Source of the DNA: Paenibacillus sp. FJAT-29882
GTDB lineage: Bacteria > Bacillota > Bacilli > Bacillales > DSM-1321
Length of the DNA stretch: 64,000 bases
Direction of reading: 5' to 3'
NCBI RefSeq assembly: GCF_001510645.1
Contig: NZ_LMVB01000001.1
Coordinates: 62,001 to 126,000 of the forward strand
The position numbers and the translations under genes were made by a program. The notes beneath the pieces were generated by a model, which saw only the letters and a program-made list of their open reading frames with translations, did no database searches and was not told the DNA's origin. Positions 44,715-54,922 of this stretch are shown piece after piece. Position 1 is the stretch's first letter; each line of letters opens with the position of its first letter.

Positions 44715-45659
44715 TTACAATTTAGGGAGAACTTTCTTTGCCCCTAAGAACATCCAAGTAGTGAGAACGAAAGGCATTGTCAGTGCTGGAAGTCCATAAG
44801 GTAATAGCCAAGTCGTTACACTTGCTGTAATAGGTACGGTTAAACAAGCTGCGCATATACCTGATATGGATGCAACATGTTTACCATCATGTTTAAATAC
44901 AATCGCTACGGCTAAACTAGTTAAAATGGCATTATAGCCATAAAGACCCATGAAAATTAAGGAATGTTCTCCACCTAGCCAATATGATGTGAGCAAAGCA
45001 ACGGCATTACCTAAAATGGCAAAGAGACCAAATTTCCAACCAGCCCAAAATACGGCAATAAATAATAGGGCACCACAATAGGGATTATCCAGGAAAAACA
45101 CTTGTCCAATTCCAGTAAAAGTCCCTTCCAACCAATTTACCTTTCCTGCTATATTTAGTTCCCAGTGTGCTAAATCTTGAGGCACTAATGCGGTACTTAA
45201 TTGGATCGCCTCAAATCGATAAGAAACAAGGAGTGTAAACCAAGTCACTATTATAAAAGGGAACGTAAGAATTGGAATCCCTGTATTTTTCATAAAATGC
45301 ATCATGGCAGCTGTTAAAATCGCCGCTACAGCAGCACCAATTAAAACGATAATCCATTGATTGGCTCCTGTTAAAAACAATGTTAGTGCAAGCCCCGTTA
45401 GTACAGAATTATATCCAAATAAACCTTGATTCACACTATCCTCATCGGCTCCTCCAAATTTGCCAATCAGGGTACCAATCATGGCGGATATTAGAGCAAT
45501 CAACCCCAAATAATACGAATAAAGTGTAAGGGATAGTAGAATGATTAATCCAGTAATAACATTCTCAATCAAGATAACTTGAGAAATTCCTTTCAATGAT
45601 GCCGAAATCAACGAAAGAAACGTTCCCTCTGTTAATGTAGCATTGTTGTTCTTTTGCAT
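44715..45659 (-). CDS. Urea channel/transporter, UT (SLC14) family
   Basis: A 314-residue membrane protein with two homologous halves, each with the conserved loop GLFGYNSVLTGLAL or GLYGYNAILTSLAV, typical of UT-family urea channels. It probably lets urea in for the urease encoded next door on the other strand. ATG at 45659 has GAGGTGAG five bases upstream; an in-frame GTG at 45668 lies on that site. Divergent from ureA with an about 900-bp gap. Confidence 0.92.
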   Translation of the reverse strand: MQKNNNATLTEGTFLSLISASLKGISQVILIENVITGLIILLSLTLYSYYLGLIALISAMIGTLIGKFGGADEDSVNQGLFGYNSVLTGLALTLFLTGANQWIIVLIGAAVAAILTAAMMHFMKNTGIPILTFPFIIVTWFTLLVSYRFEAIQLSTALVPQDLAHWELNIAGKVNWLEGTFTGIGQVFFLDNPYCGALLFIAVFWAGWKFGLFAILGNAVALLTSYWLGGEHSLIFMGLYGYNAILTSLAVAIVFKHDGKHVASISGICAACLTVPITASVTTWLLPYGLPALTMPFVLTTWMFLGAKKVLPKL

Positions 45660-46058
45660 AATACTCACCTCTCGCTGGAATTTTTGATCGTTTTAAATCC
45701 ACTTGAATCTTTTTCATAAACTTTAAGAAAAACCATTATCCTCTGACACATAACATGTTTCTGTCATGTATCAATATCGATTCAAAGAGAGGGCTAATGT
45801 AAAAAAGTACGAACCTACATAAAAACGATTGATAAATCTCATTTTTTAAAAAGATTTTCTAAGATTTTATCATTATATCAGAAAAACAATCTAACGATCT
45901 TCCATTTGAAAAGTTTTCGAGTTAAAAAATCTTCCATTTTTCTTCAATTCCTTCTTTTTTCTTCAATACCTCCTAACCAAAGTCCATGATTTTTTCATAT
46001 GAATAATCAATAAAAGAGCAAGCGTCTAAGAATGACTAAGTTCCTTACTTGTCTAGTA

Positions 46059-46153
46059 TTTATCCCGCAATAACGGGCAGTCAAGACCCCCACCTCAAGG
46101 TTTAGAGGAATCGTAGGTGGGGGACAACTGCCCGTAAAACCCTTTCCCTTTAT
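46059..46153 (+). repeat. Repeat family A, copy 6 (right hairpin deleted)
   Basis: TTTAT (46059-46063), CCCGCAATAACGGGCAGT, inner CCCCCACCT/AGGTGGGGG and a perfect ACTGCCCGT partner arm, then AAACCCTTTCCCTTTAT. The right hairpin is missing. Confidence 0.82.
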
Positions 46154-46303
46154 TTGCCCGTTCTTCCCTCTCAGTCTAATGAGTGGTTGCTAGTGTGAGA
46201 AATTAAAAATAAATAAAAAAAATATATGAAACTTGATATATATATAAATTATGATATATGATTGCATCAAGGGAATCAAACATTTATCGACAACAAACGA
46301 CAA

Positions 46304-46318
46304 AATAATCAGATAATT
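46304..46318. promoter_or_regulatory. Possible CodY box upstream of ureA
   Basis: AATAATCAGATAATT matches the CodY consensus AATTTTCWGAAAATT at 12 of 15 positions. CodY regulates urease in B. subtilis. In such AT-rich DNA chance matches are common. Confidence 0.35.
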
Positions 46319-46558
46319 TCCGAATGTTTTACTTTTTTTTAACGAAAAATGTATGGTATTTGGTTTTTTATTACATTTGAAAATATAGTAAAAAAGATGG
46401 AAAATCTAAGGGTTTCAACAACGAGAACACAGAATTATCGGACAACATTATTAAGAATGTTCGATTCCCTTTTTTTGCATCAGAACAAAAGTGGGTCTTT
46501 ATTAAGGGGGAGCTTTGCCCTCGGATGAGTCACTACATAATATCAAGGAGGTTTTACT

Positions 46559-46861
46559 ATGAAATTATTACCACGTGAGATAGACAAGCTCATGATTGTG
46601 GTGGCTGGTGATCTTGCTAAGAAACGAAAAGATAGAGGATTAAAATTAAATCATCCGGAATCAGTAGCTCTTATCACGTACGAAGTGTTAGAGGGAGCAA
46701 GAGATGGAAAAACGGTGGCTGAATTGATGGAATATGGAGCAACGATTTTGTCACGCGAAGATGTGATGGAAGGTATCCCTGAGATGATTCACGATATTCA
46801 AGTAGAAGCGACTTTTCCAGATGGAACAAAATTAGTAACGGTTCATAATCCTATTAGATAA
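46559..46861 (+). CDS. ureA: Urease gamma subunit
   Basis: A 100-residue structural subunit, the normal length. Starts [20 protein letters not shown] and contains [22 protein letters not shown], both diagnostic. It packs around UreC in the (abc)3 urease that splits urea to ammonia and CO2. ATG follows AAGGAGG. First gene of ureABCEFGD; the ureA-ureB gap is 85 bp. Confidence 0.97.
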   Translation: MKLLPREIDKLMIVVAGDLAKKRKDRGLKLNHPESVALITYEVLEGARDGKTVAELMEYGATILSREDVMEGIPEMIHDIQVEATFPDGTKLVTVHNPIR

Positions 46862-46946
46862 AGTGAAGCCTCCATCCGTGAGGTTTTTTCATCGCCGACT
46901 GATGATCAGTTTAACTAGGATAGAATGCGACAGGAGGAATCATAGA

Positions 46947-47267
46947 ATGATACCAGGACAATACATTTTAAAAGAAGAAGACATTATGATCAATGAAGGT
47001 AAAACATTAAATACACTTTCAGTCATCAACACAGGCGATCGTCCAGTTCAAATTGGATCTCACTTTCATTTTTATGAAGTAAATGAGGCGCTTCAATTCA
47101 ATCGAGAAGAAGCATTCGGAAAACGTTTGAACATTCCTGCAGGTGCAGCGGTTCGTTTTGAACCAGGCGATGAAAAAGAAGTCGAATTGCTTAGTTTTGC
47201 TGGGGAACAACGTGTGTATGGATTTAATAATAAAGTGGATGGATCTGTTCGAGGAGGGCGTAAGTAA
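46947..47267 (+). CDS. ureB: Urease beta subunit
   Basis: A 106-residue structural subunit: [34 protein letters not shown] and [12 protein letters not shown] are family motifs. ATG at 46947 follows AGGAGG; the longer frame from 46863 is not supported. It is shorter than the roughly 126 residues of S. pasteurii UreB, lacking the C-terminal extension. The stop codon TAA overlaps the ureC ATG by one base. Confidence 0.96.
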   Translation: MIPGQYILKEEDIMINEGKTLNTLSVINTGDRPVQIGSHFHFYEVNEALQFNREEAFGKRLNIPAGAAVRFEPGDEKEVELLSFAGEQRVYGFNNKVDGSVRGGRK

Positions 47268-48979
47268 TGAGTTACAAAATGTCTAGAAAGCAATATTCAC
47301 AAATGTACGGTCCGACTACAGGGGACTCTATTCGTTTAGCGGATACAGATATATTGATCCAAATTGAGAAAGATTATACAACGTATGGTGAAGAAGTTGT
47401 GTTTGGCGGCGGAAAAGTAATTCGTGATGGAATGGGACAACATCCACTTGCAACGAGAGCAGATGGTGTGCCAGATCTAGTGATTACAAATGCAGTAATC
47501 CTGGATTATACAGGGATTGTTAAAGCAGACATTGCTATTCGTGACGGGAAAATCGCTGGAATCGGGAAAGCGGGAAATCCTTTAGTACAAGATAATGTGG
47601 ATATTGTCATTGGTGCTTCGACTGAAATCATCGCTGGAGAAGGATTGATTGTTACGGCTGGTGCGATCGATACCCATGTTCACTTTATTAATCCAACGCA
47701 AATCGAAACGGCATTATCTTCTGGTACGACGACATTAATTGGTGGCGGAACAGGTCCGGCAGCAGGATCAAAAGCGACAACTGTTACTCCTGGAGAATGG
47801 AATATGCACCGTATGCTTCTTGCAGCGGAAGGAATGCCAATTAACGTTGGGTTCACAGGTAAAGGACAAGCAGCATCGGAAGAGCCTCTTATTGAGCAAG
47901 TTCGCGCTGGCGCAATTGGCTTAAAAGTGCACGAAGACTGGGGAGCAACAGCTTCAGCCCTTGACTATGCATTACGCGTAGCCGATAAATATGATGTTCA
48001 AGTAGCGGTTCATGCAGATACGTTGAATGAAGGTGGCTTCATGGAAACGACGATGGCTGCCATTAAAGATCGAGTGATTCATATGTACCATACGGAAGGT
48101 GCAGGTGGCGGACATGCTCCTGATTTAATCAAATCAGCAGGCTATGAAAATGTTCTTCCATCTTCTACAAATCCGACTTTACCATATACAGTTAATACGG
48201 TTGACGAGCATTTAGATATGTTAATGGTTTGCCATCATTTAAATCCATCAATTCCTGAAGATCTTGCATTTGCTGATTCACGGATTAGAAAAGAAACGAT
48301 TGCAGCAGAGGATATTCTTCATGACATGGGGATCATTAGTATGGTCAGCTCAGATGCACAAGCGATGGGACGAATTGGCGAGGTTGTTTTACGTACATGG
48401 CAAGTAGCAGACAAAATGAAAAAACAACGCGGAATCTTGGAAGGCGACAGTGAGTTTTCTGATAACAACCGTGCAAAACGTTATGTGGCTAAATATACGA
48501 TCAATCCTGCCATTACACACGGAATCTCTGAATATGTTGGTTCAATTGAAGTCGGAAAAATTGCCGATCTAGTTCTTTGGTCCCCAGCATTTTTCGGTGT
48601 GAAGCCTGAAATGATCCTGAAAAATGGCTTTGCTGTAGAGAGCTTAATGGGGGATGCGAATGCATCCATTCCAACACCGGAACCGGTGATTTACCGTCCG
48701 ATGTATGCACAGGTTGGAAAAGCATTAGCGAAAAGCTCGATCACATTCATTTCTCAAGCAGCATTTGATGATAAAGTGCATGAGAAACTTGGCTTGGAAA
48801 AAATGGTTCTTCCAGTTCATGGTATCCGAAATTTAACGAAAAAAGATATGAAACATAATTCTGAAACGCCTACTATCACTGTTGACCCACAAACATATGA
48901 GGTAACCGTAAACGGTGAACTTATTACTTGTGAACCAGTTGAAACTGTACCGATGGGGCAACGATATTTCCTATTCTGA
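47267..48979 (+). CDS. ureC: Urease alpha (catalytic) subunit
   Basis: A 570-residue amidohydrolase-fold subunit with the dinickel site. All known catalytic residues are present and numbered as in S. pasteurii: H137 and H139 (THVH), carbamylated K220 ([10 protein letters not shown]), C322/H323 on the mobile flap ([20 protein letters not shown]), plus the later His in VHADTLNE and HTEGAGGGH and Asp in SSDAQAMGR. Starts ATG overlapping the ureB stop. Cytoplasmic. Confidence 0.98.
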   Translation: MSYKMSRKQYSQMYGPTTGDSIRLADTDILIQIEKDYTTYGEEVVFGGGKVIRDGMGQHPLATRADGVPDLVITNAVILDYTGIVKADIAIRDGKIAGIGKAGNPLVQDNVDIVIGASTEIIAGEGLIVTAGAIDTHVHFINPTQIETALSSGTTTLIGGGTGPAAGSKATTVTPGEWNMHRMLLAAEGMPINVGFTGKGQAASEEPLIEQVRAGAIGLKVHEDWGATASALDYALRVADKYDVQVAVHADTLNEGGFMETTMAAIKDRVIHMYHTEGAGGGHAPDLIKSAGYENVLPSSTNPTLPYTVNTVDEHLDMLMVCHHLNPSIPEDLAFADSRIRKETIAAEDILHDMGIISMVSSDAQAMGRIGEVVLRTWQVADKMKKQRGILEGDSEFSDNNRAKRYVAKYTINPAITHGISEYVGSIEVGKIADLVLWSPAFFGVKPEMILKNGFAVESLMGDANASIPTPEPVIYRPMYAQVGKALAKSSITFISQAAFDDKVHEKLGLEKMVLPVHGIRNLTKKDMKHNSETPTITVDPQTYEVTVNGELITCEPVETVPMGQRYFLF

Positions 48980-48989
48980 GGTGAAAGCA

Positions 48990-49448
48990 TTGATTATCGA
49001 AAAAATTGTGACCAATATTGAACAAATGGCAAAAGAAGATTTAGACAAGCGCCATAAAGAAAAGGTCTATCTTGAAAGTGCTCATTTAGTGAAAAGAATT
49101 CAAAGAGTGACAACAGATCATGGTACGGAAATTGGGATTCGTTTAAAAGACCCTCGTGATCTTGTTGCTGGTGATGTTTTATTTATGGATGATAAAAACA
49201 TGATTATCATCGACGTCTTATCGGATGATTTAATCATTATTAGTCCACGTTCATTGCAAGAAATGGGAACCATTGCTCATCAATTAGGGAATCGTCACTT
49301 ACCTGCTCAATTTGAAGAGGATGAGATGCTCGTACAATACGATTATCTTGTAGAAGAATTGCTACAAGAACTGAAAATTCCTTTCAGACGGGAAGACCGG
49401 AAAGTGAAACAGGCATTTCGTCATATTGGACATAGCCATGAATCCTAA
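48990..49448 (+). CDS. ureE: Urease accessory protein UreE (nickel chaperone)
   Basis: About 152 residues; delivers nickel to the UreDFG-apourease complex. TTG at 48990 is chosen because GAGGTG lies just upstream and the product then begins [11 protein letters not shown] as in the family. The C-terminus [10 protein letters not shown] has three histidines, a short nickel-binding tail. Stop of ureC is 10 bp upstream; its 3' end overlaps the ureF start. Confidence 0.94.
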   Translation: MIIEKIVTNIEQMAKEDLDKRHKEKVYLESAHLVKRIQRVTTDHGTEIGIRLKDPRDLVAGDVLFMDDKNMIIIDVLSDDLIIISPRSLQEMGTIAHQLGNRHLPAQFEEDEMLVQYDYLVEELLQELKIPFRREDRKVKQAFRHIGHSHES

Positions 49449-50124
49449 TATTCTTTCCTTATTTCAATTATGCGATTCAAACCTTCCAACTGGTGGCTTT
49501 AGTCATTCATATGGTTTGGAGACGTATATTCAAGAAGGTAAAGTACATGATCAAGCAACGTTTGCAAAATGGCTTCATGTTTACTTGAACGAGCAGCTCA
49601 TCTATTCAGATGGGCTTGCTTCTCATCTCGTATATGAGGCTTTAGAGAACAATGACTTCCAAAAAATATGGAAGTTAGACCGAATGCTGACCGTTCAAAG
49701 TTTGCCGCGTGAAACTAGGGATGGTACCCAAAGAATGGGTGAACGTATGTTAAGTCTTGTGGAAGCTTTATATGATGTGCCTGTACTATCCGAATATAGA
49801 AATCGTATCAAGGAGAAGAAATCCTTTGGACATTCTAGCATTGTCTTTACGATCATCGGCCATCATCTTGGTGTTCCCAAGTCTACGACTACTCTCTATT
49901 ATTTATATTCTGCTATTTCAAGCTTGATTCAAAATGCGGTTCGAGCCATTCCGTTAGGTCAGACTGCAGGTCAGAAAACGATTCAAGAGTTTCAAAAAGA
50001 GTTAGTTAAGGCTACTGAAAAAATTAAGGACCTGGATGAAGCGGATTTTGGCATTACATCACCAGGTTTAGAATTAGCTCAAATGAAACATGAACGTGTA
50101 AATATTCGTATTTTTATGTCTTAA
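49438..50124 (+). CDS. ureF: Urease accessory protein UreF
   Basis: A 228-residue helical protein that links UreD and UreG and gates nickel delivery. [24 protein letters not shown] near the N-terminus is diagnostic, and the tail [13 protein letters not shown] is the usual end. ATG at 49438 overlaps ureE by 11 bases and has only a weak ribosome site, so translation is probably coupled. A TTG at 49426 would add four residues. Confidence 0.95.
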   Translation: MNPNILSLFQLCDSNLPTGGFSHSYGLETYIQEGKVHDQATFAKWLHVYLNEQLIYSDGLASHLVYEALENNDFQKIWKLDRMLTVQSLPRETRDGTQRMGERMLSLVEALYDVPVLSEYRNRIKEKKSFGHSSIVFTIIGHHLGVPKSTTTLYYLYSAISSLIQNAVRAIPLGQTAGQKTIQEFQKELVKATEKIKDLDEADFGITSPGLELAQMKHERVNIRIFMS

Positions 50125-50151
50125 TTATTGAGAAAAAGGAAGTGTGTTTTA

Positions 50152-50763
50152 ATGGAACCCATTAAAATTGGCGTAGGCGGACCTGTTGGAGCAGGGAAAA
50201 CGATGTTAGTAGAAAAGCTGACTCGACATTTAGACGGTGAAATTAGCATGGCGGTTGTGACGAATGATATCTATACCAAAGAAGATGCAAAATTCTTAAT
50301 GAATAATGGAGTCCTGCCACAAGATCGTATCATTGGCGTTGAAACAGGCGGATGCCCGCATACAGCGATTCGTGAAGATGCGTCGATGAACTTTGCAGCG
50401 ATTGATGAATTAAAAGAGAAGCATCCAGATGTTGAACTTATTTTTGTTGAAAGTGGCGGCGATAATCTTGCAGCGACATTCAGTCCTGAACTGGTTGATT
50501 TCTCTATTTATATTATTGATGTGGCTCAAGGGGAAAAAATTCCGCGTAAAGGCGGACAAGGAATGATTAAATCTGATTTATTCATCATTAATAAAACAGA
50601 TTTAGCGCCGTACGTTGGTGCAAGTCTAGATGTTATGGCGTCAGACACGAAGGTTAATCGTGGGGATAAACCGTTTGTTTTCACCAATTTAAAAGATAAT
50701 TCGGGCCTTGATCAAGTGATCGATTGGATTAGGAAGAATGCACTTTTAAAAGGATTGGAATAA
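50152..50763 (+). CDS. ureG: Urease accessory GTPase UreG
   Basis: A 203-residue SIMIBI-class GTPase that drives nickel insertion. P-loop is [11 protein letters not shown] (residues 6-16), the nickel-binding CPH motif is in [13 protein letters not shown], and the guanine motif NKTD is present ([14 protein letters not shown]). ATG at 50152 lies nine bases after AAGGAAG. Followed directly by ureD. Confidence 0.97.
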   Translation: MEPIKIGVGGPVGAGKTMLVEKLTRHLDGEISMAVVTNDIYTKEDAKFLMNNGVLPQDRIIGVETGGCPHTAIREDASMNFAAIDELKEKHPDVELIFVESGGDNLAATFSPELVDFSIYIIDVAQGEKIPRKGGQGMIKSDLFIINKTDLAPYVGASLDVMASDTKVNRGDKPFVFTNLKDNSGLDQVIDWIRKNALLKGLE

Positions 50764-51588
50764 ATGGAAAACTGGACAGGAACTTTGCGTTTAGATGTGG
50801 AAGAACGACAAGGTAAGACCGTTGCTAAAAATGTGTATTTCCAGGGCGCGTTGAAAGTCATGCGCCCGGTATACCATGATGATTCTGGACAAGCCTGTTA
50901 CTATATATTAAATCCGGGCGGCGGCTATTTAGATGGAGATCGCTATCAATTGCAATTTTCGTTGAAAGAACAAGCGAAACTAACCTTGACCACACAATCA
51001 GCTACAAAAGTTTATAAAACGCCTAATCAACATGCCTATCAGGAAACGGAATTTATTCTGAAAAAAGGCAGTTATCTAGAATATATTCCTGATCCACTTA
51101 TCATGTATCGTAATGCTCGATATAAACAAAAAAATGTGATTCGGATGGAGCAAGGTGCTACGCTCATTTATTCAGATATTATTACACCAGGATGGTCACC
51201 TGATGGCAAACAATTTAGCTATGATCAGCTTCAATTAATGAATGAAGTCTATATGGATGATGAGTTAGTGATGTATGATCATATTAAATTGAATCCAGCT
51301 GTTCAAGATATGAAGGAGATTGGCTTCATGGAAGGATACACCCATTTAGGTTCGATGATTGTAATTGGTGAACAAACAAACGCCGAATTACTTGACCGGC
51401 TGTATCAGTCAATGGACCATAACGAACAAGAATATAAGCTTGGACTATCCATGTTATCAGTAAAGGGCTTTACCATTCGTGTGCTAGCGAACAAAACGCA
51501 AACGATAGAAAGAATATTTACCGAATACCATCAACTGATTAGTGAAGAATGGTTTAACACGAAACCTTCTTTTTTAAGGAAGTATTGA
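50764..51588 (+). CDS. ureD: Urease accessory protein UreD (UreH)
   Basis: A 274-residue scaffold that binds apourease and, with UreF and UreG, forms the activation complex. Signature segments: NPGGGYLDGDRYQL, ATKVYKTPNQHAYQE and EYIPDPLIMYRNARYKQ. The ATG directly abuts the ureG stop, and the order ABCEFGD is that of Bacillus-type clusters. A terminator follows, ending the operon. No nickel transporter gene is in the window. Confidence 0.96.
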   Translation: MENWTGTLRLDVEERQGKTVAKNVYFQGALKVMRPVYHDDSGQACYYILNPGGGYLDGDRYQLQFSLKEQAKLTLTTQSATKVYKTPNQHAYQETEFILKKGSYLEYIPDPLIMYRNARYKQKNVIRMEQGATLIYSDIITPGWSPDGKQFSYDQLQLMNEVYMDDELVMYDHIKLNPAVQDMKEIGFMEGYTHLGSMIVIGEQTNAELLDRLYQSMDHNEQEYKLGLSMLSVKGFTIRVLANKTQTIERIFTEYHQLISEEWFNTKPSFLRKY

Positions 51589-51597
51589 TTATTAGGA

Positions 51598-51628
51598 CTC
51601 GGCAATCAAAAAGGTTGCCGAGCTTTTT
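51598..51628 (+). terminator. Terminator of the urease operon
   Basis: CTCGGCAATC (51598-51607) pairs with GGTTGCCGAG (51613-51622), five-A loop, then six Ts. Confidence 0.93.
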
Positions 51629-51774
51629 TAGGTAGATCAAAGGATTTTAAATGGTAGAATATTAACGCCATGTGATTAGTCGTTGGTAAGTTTGGTAGTC
51701 ACGATTCGTGTATGAACGAAAGAATGTACCGAAGGCTTACATGAACTGCGGGTGTCATAAGTAAATTATTTGGT

Positions 51775-51791
51775 ATATACTATATGTATAT
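51775..51791. promoter_or_regulatory. Possible PadR operator
   Basis: ATATAC (51775-51780) and GTATAT (51786-51791) form a perfect dyad with a 5-bp centre, about 100 bp upstream of a padR-type gene. PadR regulators often bind such palindromes in their own promoters. Confidence 0.4.
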
Positions 51792-51889
51792 TTTAGAGAA
51801 TAATGAAAGGGTTTTTAATCTCTGGATCAAACAAATAGTTTTAGTTGTGCAACATTAAGGTTGCTCCTATTTATGAATGGGGGGATATG

Positions 51890-52510
51890 ATGAATACTCT
51901 TGGATATGCAATACTCAGTGCACTCGGTAGAAAACCATGCTCGGGATATGAATTAGCGCAGTATTTAGATGCGGTATGGCCTGCAAAACATAGTCAAATT
52001 TATCCTCGTTTAACCAAAATGGAACAGAACGGGCTTCTTATATTTGAAGAAGTTATCCAAACTGGGAAACCGGATAAAAAAATATTTTCGATTACAGATA
52101 AAGGTAGAGAAACGTTAGAAAAATGGGTTACAGAATCTCCATCTGATCCAATTATGAGAGATGAGTTTCTGATTAAGGTAAATTCCATTTGGTTATCGGA
52201 TGAGGAAAATGCGAAAAAATTAATTCAGGATCGAATTTCAGATCTTGAACAAAAAGTTGCTTTTCGAACAGATACAATAACAGAGTTGGAACAAAAGCAT
52301 CGGGGAGATACGATGTCTAAGCATTTTGGTCGCTATCTACTATTTAATCGACGGAACATGATGGACAAAGAGGAGATTTCTTGGTGTCAATGGGTTTTAA
52401 ATCTAATTGAAAAATCAAATTTTAATATGAGCAAACTAACGTTATGGATGCTCGGTGCTGGCAAGCTTAATCTAATCATTCAAAACATGATTTTTGTCAG
52501 TGAAATCTAA
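51890..52510 (+). CDS. PadR-family transcriptional regulator
   Basis: About 206 residues. The N-terminal winged helix MNTLGYAILSALGRKPCSGY to SQIYPRLTKMEQNGLL is the PadR DNA-binding domain; the C-terminal coiled region with KHFGRYLLFNRRNMMDKEE is the Vir_act_alpha_C dimerisation domain. The very C-terminal end (NFNMSKLTLWMLGAGKLNLI) looks like an extension. ATG at 51890 is five bases after a G-run; ATG at 51887 and an upstream frame start at 51845 are less likely. Possible target: the neighbouring antiporter or itself. Confidence 0.87.
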   Translation: MNTLGYAILSALGRKPCSGYELAQYLDAVWPAKHSQIYPRLTKMEQNGLLIFEEVIQTGKPDKKIFSITDKGRETLEKWVTESPSDPIMRDEFLIKVNSIWLSDEENAKKLIQDRISDLEQKVAFRTDTITELEQKHRGDTMSKHFGRYLLFNRRNMMDKEEISWCQWVLNLIEKSNFNMSKLTLWMLGAGKLNLIIQNMIFVSEI

Positions 52511-52662
52511 ATGCCTCATGTAGGAAGTGTTCAAGTCATTTATGTAACCATTCATTTTAAATCTATTTGTTGAACTAACTGGTGCTTAATTTGAATAAGG
52601 TTTAAGCAATGATCTTCTACTAAATTACCTACACCTAATAGAAACTAATATGTTATTCCATT

Positions 52663-52700
52663 AAAGAGAGCAATTCCAGTATAGAAATTGCGCTCTTTTT
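52663..52700. terminator. Bidirectional terminator between padR-type and antiporter genes
   Basis: AAAGAGAGCAATT pairs with AATTGCGCTCTTT, followed by Ts; serves the two convergent genes. Confidence 0.88.
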
Positions 52701-52751
52701 TTATGTGTAGGATTAGATTCTTGATTAAGAATACCGTTTGTTACTAACTCT

Positions 52752-53972
52752 TTATACCTGAACCTTTGTTTTACGGTATAAAGACCATTTTACTAATGGG
52801 GAAGTAAGGGCAGTGGTAATAACCGCAATAAGGAACAAAATACTATAATCCGTATTAGAAATTAATTTACTACTTAAACCTATGTTGGCAAATATTAAGA
52901 TCATTAATCCCCGTGCATTCATTAAAGCCCCTATAGCACTGGATTCCCCCCAACTATAACCTATTATTTTTGCATAAATCATACATGCAAAATATTTGCT
53001 TATAAATGCCATCCCAATAAACATTAAAACGATGACTAAATGATTACTACGTGTAAAAGAGCTTAGGTCAACATTAAAACCAGAACTTACGAAGTAAATA
53101 GGAACCAAAAGTGTATTTACAAAATCTGAGATTTTAGTATCTAACTCTTTGGTGACTCTATCTAATCTAGGTACGATTAATCCTGCTATAAATCCTCCAA
53201 AAATAGCATGAAGTCCAATTTTTTCTGATACAAGACTGCTACATAAAAAAACAAAAATAAATAATGCAAAAAGTTCATTATTTAAGGTATTGTACTTATT
53301 TGAAACAATATATTTTAAAATTGGCCTGATAACAAAAAACATTACTAAAAGGTAAATAATCATATAAATGCTCATGCTCATACTGTTAACTGAAAAATTT
53401 AGGCTAGCAATGGAAAGGATAATTGGCAGCATGATCCATGCTAGACAATCATCTATACTTGCACCTAAGACAACAAATCTCCCTAACTTTGTTCTAATCA
53501 TCTTTTGTTGATCTAAAATCCGTACTAGTACGGGAAAGGCAGTTACAGAGATACTAGCTGACATAAACAAAGAATAGATTAATTGAGTGGTAAATGTTTG
53601 TTCTAAATAAGGATAAATATGCCAACCGATTACAAATGTCATAAAAAAAGTAGGAATGATCCCCACCAGTGCAAGTTGTACAGCGTTTTTTATTAGCTTA
53701 TCTTCTATCTTTTCTTTACCTACTTGAATTCCTATTATAAACATATATAAAGATATTCCGAGCTGACTTAATAGGAACAATTGTTCTTTTAATTCTTTAT
53801 TGAACAGCCACTCTTGGACCCCGGGGAACAAGGTACCTAAAAATGAAGGACCTACTAAAATACCGCCAATCATCTCCCCAACTACTTTGGGCTGGCCAAC
53901 CACTTTTGCTAGAGTACCAAATAACTGAGAAATAATTATTACAATCAATAAACTCAATAAGAATTGAAACAA
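52752..53972 (-). CDS. CPA2-type cation/proton antiporter (KefB-like)
   Basis: About 406 residues with 12-13 predicted helices. GEMIGGILVGPSFLG near the N-terminus, ASIDDCLAWI (the ion-binding Asp pair) in the middle, and GALMNARGLMILI near the C-terminus are typical of the KefB/NapA-like CPA2 family. It exchanges Na+ or K+ for H+. No TrkA-N domain follows. TTG at 53972 has AAGGAG eight bases upstream; the GTG at 53981 overlaps that site. Confidence 0.88.
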   Translation of the reverse strand: MFQFLLSLLIVIIISQLFGTLAKVVGQPKVVGEMIGGILVGPSFLGTLFPGVQEWLFNKELKEQLFLLSQLGISLYMFIIGIQVGKEKIEDKLIKNAVQLALVGIIPTFFMTFVIGWHIYPYLEQTFTTQLIYSLFMSASISVTAFPVLVRILDQQKMIRTKLGRFVVLGASIDDCLAWIMLPIILSIASLNFSVNSMSMSIYMIIYLLVMFFVIRPILKYIVSNKYNTLNNELFALFIFVFLCSSLVSEKIGLHAIFGGFIAGLIVPRLDRVTKELDTKISDFVNTLLVPIYFVSSGFNVDLSSFTRSNHLVIVLMFIGMAFISKYFACMIYAKIIGYSWGESSAIGALMNARGLMILIFANIGLSSKLISNTDYSILFLIAVITTALTSPLVKWSLYRKTKVQV

Positions 53973-54312
53973 AACAGACACTCCTTTTCCTTACTAATGA
54001 AAAAGTATATCTGGACTAGTCCAAAAAGTCTATCAAACTTGGGCATGCTCAAAAAGTGAGCATTTGGTAGAACTTTTCAATGGTCACAGAAAGCTCGATC
54101 TGTAAGGATACTTTCGAGAAAGTGCGTTTGGTCATAGCAAGAGCAATCGATTGTTCCCGCGATTTTCCTTATATGGCCACCACAAGGTATATGTGAACTT
54201 GGGTATATATCAAACGATTAAATCTTTTCTCATCAGATTACATATTGTAAAGCTGTATCGAAAATCATGTTAAAATAATGAAGTTGAGCTAGATTTTGTA
54301 ATAAGACAATAA
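53973..54312. other. Intergenic region with no supported gene
   Basis: AT-rich with CTCAAAAAGTGAGC and similar short inverted pieces near 54048-54062 and GGACTAGTCC-type palindrome near 54012. No ORF or known RNA recognised. Confidence 0.3.
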
Positions 54313-54436
54313 TAAAAAACATTCATGAGCATCTGATTTAAAGCTCAAAGATGAAAAAGGTTCAGGTTCTAAAACTTGCATCACCTAATGAAGGTGGCGG
54401 AGCTGATATTGCCAAGCCTCGCTCCTTTTCCACAAA
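54313..54436 (+). repeat. Repeat family B, copy 3
   Basis: AAACATTCATGAGCATCTG through AAAAGGTTCAGGTTCT, AAGGTGGCGGAGCTGAT and CCAAGCCTCGCTCC to TTTTCCACAAA. It ends just before the ribosome site of the ABM-domain gene. Confidence 0.85.
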
Positions 54437-54456
54437 AAAGAGGAGGCGTTAATAAA

Positions 54457-54744
54457 ATGATTAGAGTTGTATGTAAAGCCAAACTAAAACCAGGTGTAAA
54501 GGTTGAGGAATATTTAATAATGGCTAGTGAAGTTGTTTCAGAAACCAGAAAAGAAAAAGGCTGTATAACGTACACACTTCATGAAGATATCAATGATCCG
54601 ACCATCCTTACTATGATCGAAGAATGGGTGGATGAAGAAGCTATAAATCAACACAATAAAAGTGAACATGTTTTGAAAATTGTTCCAGAGCTTAGAAAAC
54701 TTCGAGAAAGTACAGAAATCAACCTTTATAGAGAAGTGAAATAA
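54457..54744 (+). CDS. ABM-domain protein (putative quinol monooxygenase family)
   Basis: A 95-residue dimeric ferredoxin-like-fold protein of the antibiotic biosynthesis monooxygenase (ABM) family, like YgiN. CKAKLKPGVKVEEYLIMASE and KGCITYTLHEDINDPTILTM, then EEWVDEEAINQHNKSEHVLK are typical. These small enzymes act on quinols or simply degrade reactive aromatics; substrate unknown. ATG at 54457 follows GAGGAGG by ten bases; the longer frame from 54376 runs through repeat B and is not real. Confidence 0.87.
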   Translation: MIRVVCKAKLKPGVKVEEYLIMASEVVSETRKEKGCITYTLHEDINDPTILTMIEEWVDEEAINQHNKSEHVLKIVPELRKLRESTEINLYREVK

Positions 54745-54879
54745 TTTTCATAATCATTTATTTTTAACTTTGGTCATAACAACTACTAGTTTACTCTATT
54801 AAAGGAGCTTGAATAGAACAAAGATCACAGAAATTATCAACTTTTTTATAAAAATCAAAACGTAAAGCTGCTAGACATG

Positions 54880-54922
54880 AATCCATTTTGATAAAAAGAT
54901 TTTTCAAAATGGATTGTTTTTA
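54880..54922 (+). terminator. Terminator-like hairpin interrupted at its T-run by repeat A
   Basis: AATCCATTTTGA (54880-54891) pairs perfectly with TCAAAATGGATT (54904-54915), then GTTTTTAT; the last five bases are the flank of repeat A copy 7. Confidence 0.8.

Larger units (their letters stand above)
45660..46558. other. Long regulatory gap between the urea channel gene and ureA
   Basis: About 900 bp, very AT-rich, with no supported ORF. Holds the divergent promoters, a repeat A derivative (46059-46153), a CodY-like site (46304-46318) and a weak hairpin (AACATT/AATGTT near 46445-46461) before seven Ts, which could be a leader attenuator. Confidence 0.5.

Noticed and set aside
45660..46558. 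GlnR/TnrA-type site (TGTNA-N7-TNACA) upstream of urease
   Set aside because: No match of the right spacing found by eye; only a weak CodY-like site was kept.
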